NCBI RefSeq assembly: GCF_963675165.1 | Contig: NW_026986607.1 | Coordinates: 1 to 64,000 of the forward strand | DNA from: Halichondria panicea | Lineage: Eukaryota; Porifera; Demospongiae; Suberitida; Halichondriidae | Length of the DNA stretch: 64,000 nucleotides | Direction of reading: 5' to 3' | Shown: positions 35,890-47,485 of the stretch, piece after piece | Position numbering within the stretch: the stretch's first letter is position 1 | Layout of the letters: every line of letters starts with the position of its first letter | Position numbers and translations under genes: made by a program | Notes under the pieces: generated by a model | Databases searched by the model: none | What the model was told of the DNA's origin: nothing | What the model saw: the letters and a program-made list of their open reading frames with translations, nothing else

Positions 35890-36076
35890 GAGACTGTCAC
35901 ATAATTAGTATAATTATTGTCGGTTTCTTGTCTATTCGGGAAATTTAATTATGTACCAACTAATTGTTTTTGCATAATTTTTAATAGCTGCCAATCGAAA
36001 TTCAGTTGCAACTTTAATTATTATGCTAGAAAAGTATCATTAATTTATAATTATAACACGAAGGACATGAAAAAAA

Positions 36077-37000
36077 CTAAGAACTTATAGAGAAGAAATC
36101 CACAGTTTGGATTTTAATCTTATTTACTATCTGTCCTCCGGCTACAATAACCTCTCCACTAGGAAGTACTGAGCATGTGCAGCAGTATCGTACAGTAGGC
36201 AGGTCTCCTACTTTCAACCACCTCCTGGTGTCAGGCTGGTAGAGGTGGATCGATGAACTTGGGTTGACTCTGTCATTCGCTCCACCAACGGCTAATAGTG
36301 ACCTCCCAATACTGAGAGGAGCTGACAACCCGAGTGGTACTTCTTGTAAGGTCTGCCAGAGAGTGGGTGTGTCCAGGTTGGAAAGGGCCTTTGTAATGAT
36401 GAGTTCATTGAGGTCGACGTGGTGCACTGTCTTGGTTGGCCCAGTGTGATCGTACCCTCCCATTAGGTAGAGGGTGTTTCCTATGAGAGTTGATTTCAGT
36501 TCTGATCGTGAGTTAGGTAGTGACTGAGCAATGTACCATCTTCTTGATGCCACGTCCAACACCTCCACAGAGGAGATACGACCATCACCATCACGCCCAC
36601 CAGCTACAATTATGTGGTTGTTGAAGGAGACAGCTGTTGAGGATTGACGAGCAATGTTCATTGGTGGGTACGGGTGAGTCCATTCCCCTGACTCGAGCAC
36701 TGAAAGTTGATTGCTGGGTGTGTTGTTTCTTGGATCACGTCCTCCCACTAGCACTAGTCGATTAGCGAGTGATGTCATACCAAACCACTTGGCAGTGTAC
36801 TCTGGTAGTTTGGTCCATTGATCTTGCTCGAGCTTCATCACTGTACACACGTTACAATCATCGCCTGCACTGCCTCCACCAACATACGCCGTGTCACCGA
36901 TAACAACACTCTGCACTGTGTAGCCCATCTTGATCGGCATGTCTTTTCCTCTTCTCCATTTCAGAGTGAGTGGAGGTCTCAACTCTCTTGGAGGGGGATC
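36077..37000 (-). CDS. gene D exon: six-blade Kelch propeller
   Basis: 307 residues starting DPPPRELRPPLTLKWRRG and ending with a stop at 36077. Glycine-pair blades: YVGGG, LVGGR, VAGGR, LMGGY, AVGGA, VAGGQ, each followed by the usual Trp/Arg positions (RRWYIAQSLP, RRWLKVGDLP). This is a partner-binding beta-propeller. It differs from the gene A Kelch by few residues, including an inserted IT after NELI, and the shared 3' flank with A is also closer than that with C. Confidence 0.8.
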   Translation of the reverse strand, partial: DPPPRELRPPLTLKWRRGKDMPIKMGYTVQSVVIGDTAYVGGGSAGDDCNVCTVMKLEQDQWTKLPEYTAKWFGMTSLANRLVLVGGRDPRNNTPSNQLSVLESGEWTHPYPPMNIARQSSTAVSFNNHIIVAGGRDGDGRISSVEVLDVASRRWYIAQSLPNSRSELKSTLIGNTLYLMGGYDHTGPTKTVHHVDLNELIITKALSNLDTPTLWQTLQEVPLGLSAPLSIGRSLLAVGGANDRVNPSSSIHLYQPDTRRWLKVGDLPTVRYCCTCSVLPSGEVIVAGGQIVNKIKIQTVDFFSISS

Positions 37001-40000
37001 CTGAATAATGAATGAGCGTAATTAGGATAGTGTCTACTAACAAGCGAGTGTTACTTGTAGCAATAATTGTATGCACACTAAATCACTTTTTTGAATAATC
37101 GTATGGAGGGTAATGTCGTGGGGCAAAATATTCGTGGTTTTCTAGTTGAAGGTCTGACCACGAATATTTTACCCACGAATAAAGCGACCTTGCCTACCCT
37201 TCCCAGCAGTACAAGCAGCATGCAACCACGAAATGTCTCAAAATATTACCCACGAAACGTCTCAAAATGGCTGAACCACGAATATTTTGCCCCCTAAAAA
37301 TTACCCGCTATACTGAAGCTTAAGAGGTGAAGACCACCAGCCCACTAGAATGTACAAAACTATAACATCAAAGCTTCTACTATAGCTCTGCAATAATATA
37401 ATGGTGCATTGCACCTCACCTGTCTCTGTTCCTGTCTCTGTTGAATGATGGCGTCTCTCTTGACCAGCTCAGCATCTTTGTGCTCCATCTGTTCCCTGTG
37501 TGCCTGTACAGGGGAACGTTGGTGGAACTCATAGGAGAATGTAATAATTGTAGCAGTAGACAATTATGCTACAGAACTACAGAACAAAATTAATCTTTAC
37601 GCTAAAAAAATTATGTAACAATGAAACAGCACCCTAAGGAACAGTACTGTTGTTTGTGGCTGTAATCAAGAATCTCATTCACACACTACATGTACGCACC
37701 TTCTCGACTGGTAGAGTGTCCCTCTTTGTTGCCTCCACTGAGTCCGAGTCTCTTGTCAGTGAAACATCTAAAAGTAAGAATTAAACGTAAAAAACAAAAT
37801 CGACAAATTTTTCTGAAGTGTAAAACACATAATTATCATGCACTAGGTACCGTCAGGAGCACATTAAGAGGAGTATGCAACTCCCACGCACATGCATTCC
37901 ATCACTAACACTTGTAGTTGTGTAAACTATTAGCCATGAATAAAATTAAATGTGGGCTGGAGGTACAAACCACACGTGTGTGTGTGCCGATATCTAATAA
38001 CCACTACACCTACGCACCCACTTAAGATGTGGTCTGATAGTGACGTGGTATGACATGCTCCTACCGTAACCTGGTTTACACTACAACTGCTACAGTTGGA
38101 TACTCCTCTTAATGTACTCCTGGTACCGTATAGCGCGAAATTTTAGAGGCACTTATATTAATTTTCGTGGAATGGCCTCTAAAAGCATTTCGTTGCACAA
38201 TGTTCGCGGAATGACTGCTTACCGGAAGCCAAGCCTTTAAATCTTTGCACGTTATAGCAGATAATTCTAATTAAAGAATAATTTTCGTTGACTTAATTTT
38301 TGTGTAGGATTGCTAACCCACGAAATCCGCGCTATACAGTATCTAATAGACTCACAGATGTCCCTGGCAGATGGTCTCCTCGTCATGTCTTCTTGCAAAC
38401 AGCTGTCGATAAGCATCCTCAACCTGTGTGTGTGAGGGATCTGGGCAACATGGAATGATCGATCCTTGGCTGATTTGATCGTCTCTAACTTGCAAACAAT
38501 CTGCGTCAAAATCACCCCAAAAGAAAACACATCCAGGCTATTATCGTAATTCTCCTCTTCCAATCGATATGCCTCGGGAGGTAGATACCCTCTACGCTGA
38601 CCAATGGCTGTGAGGGTGGAGCTGAGCTTGGAGGGATCGTATAGTCGCGACATACCAAAGTCAGAAATCTTTGCAACAGGCACTGGCAGTGTCAGCTTCA
38701 GCAAGACGTTATCGCCACAGAGGTCACGGTGGATAATCAGCTTGCTGTGAATGTAGGCCAGACCACAAGCCATGTCTTTGGAGAGGCTAATTTCACATTC
38801 GCTAGTGAGGGACTCTTCATCAAGGCCAGAGAAATAGGATCTCAGATTGCAATCCATCAGCTCAACAACGAGGATTGTACCACCTGATTTGGGGTGCTTA
38901 GTAATCGACAAAAACTGAACAACGTTTGGGTGCTGGAACGACTTGAGAAAATCACTCTCACGATCTATTGCATCGCTAGCATCTTCACTTTTGGTGGCGG
39001 AAATATTTGTCTGCATCTCCATAGCAACCTGATGTAATAGTTTGATAGCACAAGGATCGCCTCTGTAGCTGCCTTTGAAGACTGCTCCAAATGCACCACT
39101 ACCGAGTGGCTCGTCCAGGAAAATGGTCAAATCATCATTGATCTTCTGGTGATTTTGGTCAACTGTAGGGTGTGGGGAGAGTGAGTGGGTGAGGCAGTGA
39201 ATTAACAGTGATCATGGAATTATAGGAAAGATTGCTAACAAACATTATATAATATGAATTCCAGCTCAATTAATTGGTACTTATACGTACCCTCTGACTT
39301 CATATCAGTAGACTGTAGATGATCTTTCTCGATGGTCCTGGCTATGTAGTTGAAGCCCACAATAGGACTAGACAATGCCCCCATCACATCTTCCCAGCTT
39401 CTCTCCCCACCCGTTAGCCATTCTGACAGTCCCTCACGATAGCAGTCATCAGGATTGTCACGCCATTTCGTACCTACATTGTTGATAGTAGCCGGGGATA
39501 CGTCAAGAACAAGCAAAATGTTTCGCCACTTAACTCGAGCATCAAACGTGACTAGGTACACTTTCTTAAGATCTTCTATGGTGAGATAGTCAGCCACAGA
39601 ATGTTGTTGCCTACTTGTTTGAGCATCTGTTGTCTTCAGGACGACTTCATTTAATCCACTCTCATACAAGACAGTAACAAGTTTATCTCGAGTAGCATCT
39701 TGCCCATCTCTTCTCTTCCACTCGTTGAAAAACCGATAAATCTGCTCTTTGAGGTCTCGTTCATTGGCATATTCAATTGATTGAATATCAATTTCCGTAA
39801 AACCAAGACTTCTGGCTAGGACCATCCAGTCTCGTCCAATGTGGTCAGAGACTTCACTGATGAGGGCATCCACTGACTCTACAGCATAGTCAGCATCAGG
39901 GGGCTCCAAGATTGATGGGTCTATTGCAATGGGATTCATGGTTGAGGAGGAAAGTGCATATCTCTCAAGTTCTTGAACAATTTTATCATGTCCTCGATGC

Positions 40001-43000
40001 TCCTCACTGGTCTTAAACAAGCAATCGTAGAGTAGGGCAAAACCATTTTTACCTCCATTTCTTTTTGTTAGATTGAGAAGATTAGATATTTTAGTTGAAT
40101 TATCAAGATTCGGCGATTGTACAGAATCGACGTCAGCCCGATGTACCAGACGATATTTGAGCAAGTATGGAAAGAGTGTGGATATGCTAACAAAGAGTGT
40201 GAGGTTAGGGAGACACTCTTTAAAGACATCTTCAGTCATGGAATACCGTTCAATCAGGGAGTCATCAATCAGGGAGTCATCAATCAGGGAGTCATCTGAG
40301 GATAAAAGAAAATAGTGATTATAGCTGTATGAAGTAGAAATGAGAAACATGATCTAGTATGAACGGCCCTATAATTATACTGTACTTTTAGAGCCTCTGC
40401 ATAAAGTTAAAATTATACCTGATTGTTTCAGATTCGAAATGACTTGTTGAACCTCCTCCCAGCTTGGGTTGTGATGAATGTGGAACCATTTTCTGATCAC
40501 CTCCATTAGTGCGGCATCCGTGTCTTGGCGGCACTGTACTGTTATGGTTTCCAGCGCATCACTCTCCAAGTTGAAGAGCATTCCCACTTTGTACCACGAA
40601 CTAGACCATGGAATGAGTTCAGCAAACACGTTGTGAACGGTAACTGCGTCAGCACCTATGTAATTATACAACCCAAAATAGTGATCAAGTTTTAATAATT
40701 AATTTTATACTTACTATCATGTATCTTGGTAAACCAGATGTCTTGAGTAGAAAAAAGTGCAAGCTTTTCATTTGTAGCAGAACATCTCCAGTGACCCTCT
40801 GTGCTAGGAACGATCATGTGTGTGTTGTCAACCTGACCACATGTGCAGTGAAACCCCACAACAGGAAGAGCTTGACCAGTAATGTGAAACGCTTCTGCGG
40901 CTTTGTTTAAACCAGTAACAATTGCTGTTCTGATAAATGGTAGAAACTCATAATCTTGCATCGAATTTGAATTGATATAAACAGTTAGTTCAGCATCTTC
41001 CTTTCTATACACATTTATGAGAGCATTGACTCCGGGTAGAATGAATTGCACAAAACTTTTGAATAGATCTCGACGAACATCAATTTTCCATGGCCATGGG
41101 TGACCATTGTACTGTGAGCACAAGTAGCACATGATGTATTCAAAACAACCATGGGCTAATAAACACTGGATCACAAGTGGAGCAACTTTGGTATCTTTCA
41201 AACCGGAAACAAAGCTGAAAGTTTCAACACTGACTTCTTCCCTCAGTAAGCATGGCATCAAGAATAACGAATTTTTCATTTCAATTAACAGATGTAAATC
41301 TTTAAAGAGGGATATTGCTTCTTTACATGTGAACAATCCTTCAGCATACATTACTTCACAAACTTCAAATGCAGAGAAGGGAATAATAGCTCCTCGATTA
41401 TGTTGTAGGTCAAAAAGGTTTATCTTTGCAATCAATTGGATCAATACGGTCGAATCCTTAAATATCACATTTGGAAGAACATTGCCAAAGTAAAGAATCA
41501 CACCAGTTATGTGCAGGCTAAGTAAGGCAATTTCAAGATCAGTTTCTGACATTCTGAATTCAGCAGCAATAGTCAATACTTCTTGCTTGCTAATAAAGTT
41601 CCGATTGTATTGTTGCATAACTTTCTTGATAGCGTGACCAAGCATGTGCCAGAATAAAGAGACTTGCTTCAGTTCACTCAAATCCAATGATGATACTAGC
41701 TGTCGTTCGATGTTTTCTATCTCCCTCAATGATTTGCCTACTTCAAATACTTCTTGTTTTCCATTTTTATCAGCAATTAATTTGGCTTGCTCATTATCCC
41801 TAAAGAGAATTTCACTATTTTTCTCAATCGACTCAACTTCTGCATGTGTTTCAACGACCATCAGTTTTGTTGCTAGCATACTGATGTCTTTTATTAGTTG
41901 CTTATTAGTAAAAGATACATCTGCTTCAATTTCAGTTTCGGGAACTAAAATTTTCTGAAGGATTATTTTTCCTTCGAGATCTTGGCTCAAACTCATACAG
42001 TTTATGCCTATGGCGATGCCTTTAAGGAAAATTGGTAGTACATTCAACAACCAAACATCAGAGCAGCATACGCAATTAATAATGTTCAAATTATCAAAAT
42101 CTTTTGTAAGCGATCGATCGCGATTTACCATTAGTTGTAAAATATTCTCAGGAGAGACACATTTTAATAGACTCTCTTTAGGTATTGGCTCATAGATTAG
42201 AATCTGATTAGAAGTGAGATGCTGTGGGGAGTTTCCAGCAGGTATCGATCTTGGTACTTCAACTTCTTTACCAACAGATTGAGCAGACCTTTCTTGCTTA
42301 TTTCGATCACTTGCAGAGTTTTCACTTGATGTCTCTTTGGGTCTTTGCTGTAGAAAATGTTCATCTGGCTCGGTTTGGCCAAGCACTATATTGGGTTGTT
42401 GGATGGAATGTTCATCTGACTTGTCATTTTTAGCTCCCTTTGGAGTCTGTACAGCTGCATTACAAGCAAACACCATATCCGAATCATCATCGTGTAAAGG
42501 TTTAATCTTTTCATCACTGACGGTATAGTAACTAAATTCAAAGCTGGGATCCAATGAGTGTGGTGATTCAAAAGGAGTAAAGTTCTTATCCATAATCAAA
42601 CGCTTGCAGGTATGGACATCTGATCCTGGCAGTCCAGTAAAAAGAATTGTTGTGAATCGCAGACCAAACTTCTTTCCTTTCATCGCAGCCTCAAATCTAG
42701 CCTCAGCATCTGCAACAATAAATTATTATTGGCTGTATAATTATATAGTAACACCATTATAATTTACCTTTTAGAGTAGCTATCTTTGGATGATGTTCAT
42801 CACTCAACCATATTTTGTGGGCAGCAGTGAGCTCCATTTGTTTGCCAGTATGTTCACCACATGTTACATGGTTATCAGTTGCAAATGGCAAATAATTGAG
42901 AAAGTGGATGCTAGATAAATGTTCGGAGCAAGAACATACAAATGTTAAGCGCATCGATTTCGTATTGATAACTCTTTGCAGCTGCACATTAAGAGTGGAT

Positions 43001-46000
43001 ACAATTTGAAGACATAGGTCAATATGGGGAATATTGTCATCAGTAAGTCCATCAAAGTGAGCTCGAACACAATCAATAAACTCAGTGAACACAAGCCGAA
43101 ACTGGTTATTAATTTCAAACGACACCATGTTCTTACAATTTATAAAATCGGGTGACAGTTTCCATATTATTCTGCCTTTTTTGATTCCAGAAAGTACGGT
43201 CATTAGTCTTGGAAAAAAACCTGGTGGTATAAACTTAGAGATTGGAACCAAAAACAGTGGTGCCACTTGTAAATCGGCTGGTAATACAGAACAGGCTGAA
43301 ATTCTCGTATGAAATACATGCTGATGATTAGGACAAATGGGAAGCACTTGGAGCATAGACGGAATAAAGTAGCTTTCCAGTAAAGGCATATGCATTGCTA
43401 AATGGTGTTCATCAAAGAAGTTTAGAATCCATGATAGCGGGAGACCAGTCTTACTATCCTCTAGAAGCTTTTTACCAACTTGGACATTCAGAATACCCTG
43501 TGTTTGAAGACTCTTCCATTGCTTAGGATGATCCTTATACACTTGGGGATCAAGAATAGTTCCAAGAATGGAAAGTAGGTTCTTAGGCTCAACAAAAACA
43601 TATTCTTGGAGCATTTTCTTGTTGTGATACCATATGAAGATACCAAGTTCATGAAAATAGCAAAGAGCTGCTCTAAGGTCTGTTTTACACTTTTTAGCTA
43701 TTTCACTAGCTTTTTCAAATGTCACAATTCCTGTGCAAGGCTGTTGTAAACATGATTCTCGTTCTAGATCAATCTTGAAAGCAATCCATTTGCTAGGTAT
43801 TTTTGCTTTGGCACTCTTTGTGCAGAAAACTATTTGCTCTCGCAAAGTTTTCATTCCAGGATCATCATACTTTGCTCCTGATTGTGTGTTGTCTATCTCA
43901 AACATAAAAGAGTTGGGTGTAGAAGTTGAAGGCAAGATTACCTTTTCATGAAAGTTCGTTCCTTGAGAGTTCAGATTGAGTTTTAACTGAAGGAGCATTT
44001 GATCCAAGTCTTGCTTGTCATCTACTTTAATCTGATCTTTGAAAGTACCGATAAAGGCTATTTTAGGAAAAACCGTTGCACTAGCTAATTCGAATACTCT
44101 CTTCTTTAATATATCTGGAAGGTTGCTGAGATGCACATCCAGTGAATTAGAGTCTAAGAAGGAAAGACTTCGATACAGGTAATCAGTATATGTGTAAGGA
44201 GACTCTCTCTCTATTTCAAGTGGGCAGGTAGGTCTAATGGAAGCGTTAGAATTTTCCAACAAATCACAAAGTCGAACAACAATACCATAAATGGATCTAA
44301 CTTTGGCGAAGCAAGGAAGAAGATCTTGAAACATTGGTTGCCCTCCTGTGTCCCAGAGAGTGAGATAAATATTATCTGGGTCGCTCTTATAAACACTGTC
44401 GTACTTCTTAAATACCACGGCGCTTTTCTTGGAGTCTATTGTACTTTCAAATGTTTCTTGGTAAAGCAGCTCCGGCTCCATTATGATTGTGCTTTTCTCC
44501 TTATCATTAAAGGGAATGTTCTGAAGATGCTTTCTGATGGACGTCTTTCCAACTCCCGTGTGGCCAATGAGAAGCATGTGCAAATGTGGTACCTCCAAAT
44601 ATTCAGAATCTGCTAGTTCAAAAGTAGCTTTCATTTCCAGGCTGGTTTTCTCCAACTCTAAATCGTATGAATAATTATAATGACATAGATAATTGCTGTT
44701 ACTTATAATAATACTTACTTACCTAGTATGTGTTCTAGTTCTTTGGCAACATCTGCTGTACTTGAAGAGCCTCGTTTATTGTCTGGGAACCACCTGTGCT
44801 TAAAAACGTTGAAAAGAATGTGGTTGTCAGGTAGTTTAGAATCGCTGTTGCACTGTTTACGATGAACCATCAAAAGAAGACTATCGTTGAGCCAATTCAA
44901 GCTGGGTAACTCTGGTTGGGTGTTGAGTTCCACTTTATGGAAGTAAGATTGCTCATATATAGGTAAAAACATAGCTTTTGTGTCATTAGTACTATATTTG
45001 TGTACAAACAGAGATTCTGTAGTCAATTGAAGGGTAATATTTGGTGAGAACCCAAGAACACTAATAGCAGCATTCAATAACAATGAAAGCTGTTGTATTT
45101 CAGATAAGGCCTCAGATAAAAAGCAATACTCTTTTAATGGTTGCTGAACTTCAAACAGGACAACAGGGTGTGAATAGAGTTTAGTATCAAAATGAATGCA
45201 TTTTGCTGGCATTACATTGGGCTTATTCGTTTGCACATCCTCGATGTATTTGGTGAATTTCAATTTATCACCTTCACCATTGTATACTAATGCCATACAT
45301 TGCTGTCCATTGTGAAGAGCTTTCCAGAGCGAGCATGGAGACACGTCTAGGTCCATTTCCTTTTGTAGTTCAAGTTTAGTTTCACAAAAAGTGTTGAGAA
45401 TTTGATTGTAGGTTACTTCCACTTCAGATCCAGGATCTACAATAAAATCAACTATCATACTGAATAATCTAAAAAATAATTTACTTGCCTGTAAAAGTGT
45501 ATTCAATGTCCGTGGTATCAATATCTGCCTCTTCTCCATCAATTGTCTCATTGTCTGCTTCACTACATGTACTGCTGATCTCACCCATCCCACTGCTATC
45601 GAGACTAGACACAGAACCTGCATAAATTAACAAATGACATGCATAGCTTACAAGTACCGTATATACTAGTATATACTTATACCACACTTACGTCACCACT
45701 CATTGGTCAACAGCTGTAGGATATTATAGCCCAGGCATGCACAGTTTTCAAGTTTTCAAGAAAGTAAGCAAAGACGGTTCTAAAACTCAAAGCAACGGCA
45801 GAAACACGGAAGCTGCTCTCCAACAAGATGGCTAAGCTTCCATGGCACGGTTAAGATACATTTTATCCAAGAAATCTTGCAACTCCAGTAAGGGACGTCG
45901 AATGGTCAACGCTTAGCATCTGTATAGGAGTTGACGTGTTGCTCAACTAGCTCTTTGATGGCTTGAAGAAGATCAATTGACTGCTTCAGCATATGTGCCA

Positions 46001-47485
46001 ACTCCCGTAATAGTTCACAAAAGCACTATATGTTTTGTACCTCTAGCTAGCTAGCCACTATAGATCTATTGGCAGGCTGAAAGATTAATGATTTTCATTT
46101 CAATACTTCAGCATTAGCATAGATCTATGGCATTAGATATCAGCCACTACACTTAATTGCAAGACTCCACGAGTAGAACGACGAAGATGATACAAAGCAG
46201 AGATTTGACTGAGATTTGTGATGCTCATCAATGGATGTTGTGTTACTCTAGCTAGTGGACTTAGCTGTATACATATACTGAGCGATTTTTTTACAAGATT
46301 ATCATGTGTGACTTAACTATTTATAGCACAGCAACTCAGGAGCAATAATACTAAACCAAACTAGAGGCATGCTGAGTATTTTGACGTTTTACTATAGATA
46401 TTATATGTACTGTGGACTAGGATCACAGCAAAGAAGCCTGGAGTCTCAGAATGACAAGCACCCTCATGACCCTACGCTGCCTTATAATTAAATTTTGACT
46501 CGATATTGAGACATAAAACGAGTGTGTCCATCAGAAAAGTCACGGAGAGCGCACAAAGTTGCGAAAATCGACGTAAAGAGTAATTTTTTTCCTCGTGTTT
46601 TGGTCTGCTCCCCCGCACAGTGTATGGGGGGATCTTAAGGAGGGTGAAAGCTAAAACCCTATATATATAATTATTATATTATGTATAGTTTCATAATACT
46701 CTTAATTGTGTTGTGTATACCTTGTACAGTGACATCATTCTTTGGACGCTTTGACAGAGTTTCAACTTCTTCATCTGATGGTAATGATCTTCTGCGCTGG
46801 CCTGAGGCTAGAGGATCTGTATGTAGTGTGTAGGAACAGATACAGTGCTAAATTAGAGCACTGGTGCTAACCCTCGGCTGTTGACATAAATAATTAAAAA
46901 GGAGTATTCAATTAAGATATATTTTCATCAGTCTTGGTCTGTTGATTGTTGAACACCTACACAATACCTATACCATACTCTACCAAGATTATGACCACCC
47001 TAATTGCATGCTACAAAGCAGTTACATGCATGCAGGTGGGATGAGCTTTATCTTCGAAAACATGTAGTTTACGCTCATGACTAATGAGTGCACTCATAAG
47101 TCTTTTCTGTCTGCATGACAAATGCATCACTCCTGTTCTCGAGGCAATTAGCCTATGCAGGAACTTCCACTCAAAAGTGGGGATGGGCATAATTTCGAAC
47201 GTGGGCGTAACCTTGGTAGAGTATACACGTGTACACATGCATGTGTGTGATAAATGCTGATACTAACCTCCATACATCAGCACTAAACCTTGAATGGTCG
47301 GAACACTGTCACCTATCACTGATTCAGAGTCATCCTTTTCAGAAGATATATCTCTGACTTTTTGGCTGTGCAAATCTTCAGGAACAGTTGAGGGTTTTAT
47401 CTCAGTTCTGAAACAGAAGCCACACAATTACACAGTATACTATAATGATTGACTCATTTGAAAAATCAAACACTTACCCTTGCAT
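36077..47485 (-). CDS. gene D core: pseudokinase-RocCOR-RocCOR-Death-CARD-Death-Death-kinase-Kelch giant protein
   Basis: Overview of the linked exons listed next. Hand-traced junctions: 47407-47268, 46816-46721, 45617-45489, 45436-44723, 44657-42768, 42709-40715, 40655-40419, 40295-39291, 39162-38356, 37767-37700, 37503-37420, 37000-36077. Phases agree at every junction. From ATG at 47485 (exon 47485-47478, donor GTAAGT) the total is 8097 nt, exactly 2,699 codons with stop. All junctions from 47268 to 38356 are phase 1. An earlier ATG 4 nt upstream of the chosen one opens a five-codon frame that would overlap the start. Alternatively the 47485 ATG is intronic and exon 47407 joins the 50927-51728 exon, which ends in the matching phase 2. 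By family knowledge this would be a cytosolic GTPase/kinase signalling scaffold of cell-death or immune type. It could also be two genes, and transcript data would decide. Confidence 0.65.
37100..37314. mobile_element. MITE in gene D Kelch intron
   Basis: Inverted arms: GGGTAATGTCGTGGGGCAAA and the complement around GCCCCCTAAAAATTACCC, ending CGCTATACT. Internal CCACGAATATTTT motifs in both orientations. Absent from the same intron of genes B and C, so a younger insertion. Non-coding. Confidence 0.7.
37420..37767 (-). CDS. gene D exons: linker and short coiled coil
   Basis: Exon 37767-37700 encodes YVSLTRDSDSVEATKRDT-type Ser/Thr-rich linker; exon 37503-37420 encodes HREQMEHKDAELVKRDAI and a Gln/Arg-rich end, a short amphipathic helix. 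The coil exon is three codons longer than in genes B and C through an extra RQEQ-type segment. Phase 0 on both sides of the coil exon. Confidence 0.65.
38124..38341. mobile_element. MITE beside kinase exon donor, gene D
   Basis: Orthologous to 30188-30406 of gene C: ends TACCGTATAGCGCG and CGCGCTATACAGTA, 14 bp from the donor. Confidence 0.75.
38356..39162 (-). CDS. gene D exon: TKL-like protein kinase
   Basis: 269 residues in one exon, phase 1 at both ends. It begins VDQNHQKINDDLTIFLDEPL, then GSGAFGAVFKG (glycine loop), CAIKLL (ATP lysine), HRDLCGDNVLL (catalytic Asp and Asn), SDFGMSR (metal site), RGYLPPEAY, DVFSFGV and the RRPSARDI end. All residues needed for catalysis are present. Nearly identical to the gene C kinase. 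The frame stays open past the donor into the MITE for about 30 residues (to FFN-stop), which could serve as an alternative end. Confidence 0.8.
39291..40295 (-). CDS. gene D exon: CARD + Death + Death
   Basis: 335 residues in a single phase 1-1 exon. It opens with a 15-bp coding repeat (DSLID three times), then a CARD-like helical bundle (LFPYLLKYRLVHRADVD, ISNLLNLTKRNGGKNGFALL), a Death domain (ISEVSDHIGRDWMVLARSLG, EQIYRFFNEWKRRDGQDATR) and a second Death domain (YLTIEDLKKVYLVTFDARVK, SEWLTGGERSWEDVMGALSS). The last is close to the Death exons of genes A and C. These folds make homotypic contacts in death and immune signalling platforms. CARD is called from its hydrophobic pattern and is the least certain of the three. 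Confidence 0.65.
40419..40655 (-). CDS. gene D exon: Death-like domain
   Basis: 79 residues, phase 1-1, acceptor TACATAG and donor GTATAA. Pattern: VFAELIPWSSSWYKVGMLFN, then LETITVQCRQDTDAALMEVI, then the Trp-containing PSWEEVQQVISNL end, the usual Death helix 5/6 layout (W-x-x-V/hydrophobic). A separate module between the second Roc-COR and the CARD exon. Confidence 0.6.
40715..42709 (-). CDS. gene D exon: second Roc-COR-like module, GTPase degenerate
   Basis: 665 residues, phase 1-1. The N-terminus has a P-loop-like ILFTGLPGSDVHTCKRLIMD in which the GKT/S of a working Walker A is replaced by DVHT; no DTGGQ-type switch or NKxD/THxD follows. After a low-complexity stretch come COR-type helical and winged-helix segments (INLFDLQHNRGAIIPFSAFE, VMYAEGLFTCKEAISLFKDL). 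The C-terminus FHCTCGQ...HWRC...LFSTQDIWFTKIH mirrors that of the preceding exon (FVCSCSE...HVTC...ELTAAHKIWLS), so the two exons are probably paralogous modules and the second is a pseudo-GTPase. Domain name rests on motif reading only. Confidence 0.55.
42768..44657 (-). CDS. gene D exon: Roc GTPase-COR module
   Basis: 630 residues, phase 1-1. Roc motifs: P-loop LLIGHTGVGKTSIRKHL, switch LTLWDTGGQPMFQDLLPCF, and G4-like IAFIGTFKDQ. COR-type segments follow (SLLSILGTILDPQVYKDHPK, SWILNFFDEHHLAMHMPLLE, YFIPSMLQVLPIC), and the exon ends with a Cys-containing FVCSCSE...HVTCGEH block and KIWLSDEHHPKIA. Roc-COR occurs in LRRK/ROCO proteins and DAPK1, where it works as a GTP-dependent dimerisation module; in DAPK1 it is also followed by a Death domain. 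The active-site motifs look functional. Confidence 0.75.
44723..45436 (-). CDS. gene D exon: probable pseudokinase domain
   Basis: 238 residues, phase 1-1, 5' intron of GC-AG type. The layout resembles a kinase fold: CSLWKALHNGQQCMALVYNG as an N-lobe, a hinge-like HPVVLFEVQQPLKEY, helices LSEIQQLSLLLNAAISVL, and a C-terminal SSSTADVAKELEHILG that matches the last kinase helix. No glycine loop, catalytic HRD or DFG is seen, so if it is a kinase fold it is inactive. The assignment is an inference from pattern only; structure prediction is needed. Confidence 0.45.
45489..47407 (-). CDS. gene D N-terminal disordered exons
   Basis: Three short exons: 47407-47268 (TEIKPSTVPEDLHSQKVRDI onward), 46816-46721 (DPLASGQRRRSLPSDEEVET, ending KRPKNDVTVQ, a possible nuclear-type basic patch) and 45617-45489 (SVSSLDSSGMGEISSTCSEA followed by an Asp/Glu-rich end). 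Acidic and serine-rich, predicted disordered, no domain. Junction phases 2/1, 1/1 and 1/1. Intron 46720-45618 (1.1 kb) and intron 47267-46817 show no coding content. Confidence 0.5.
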
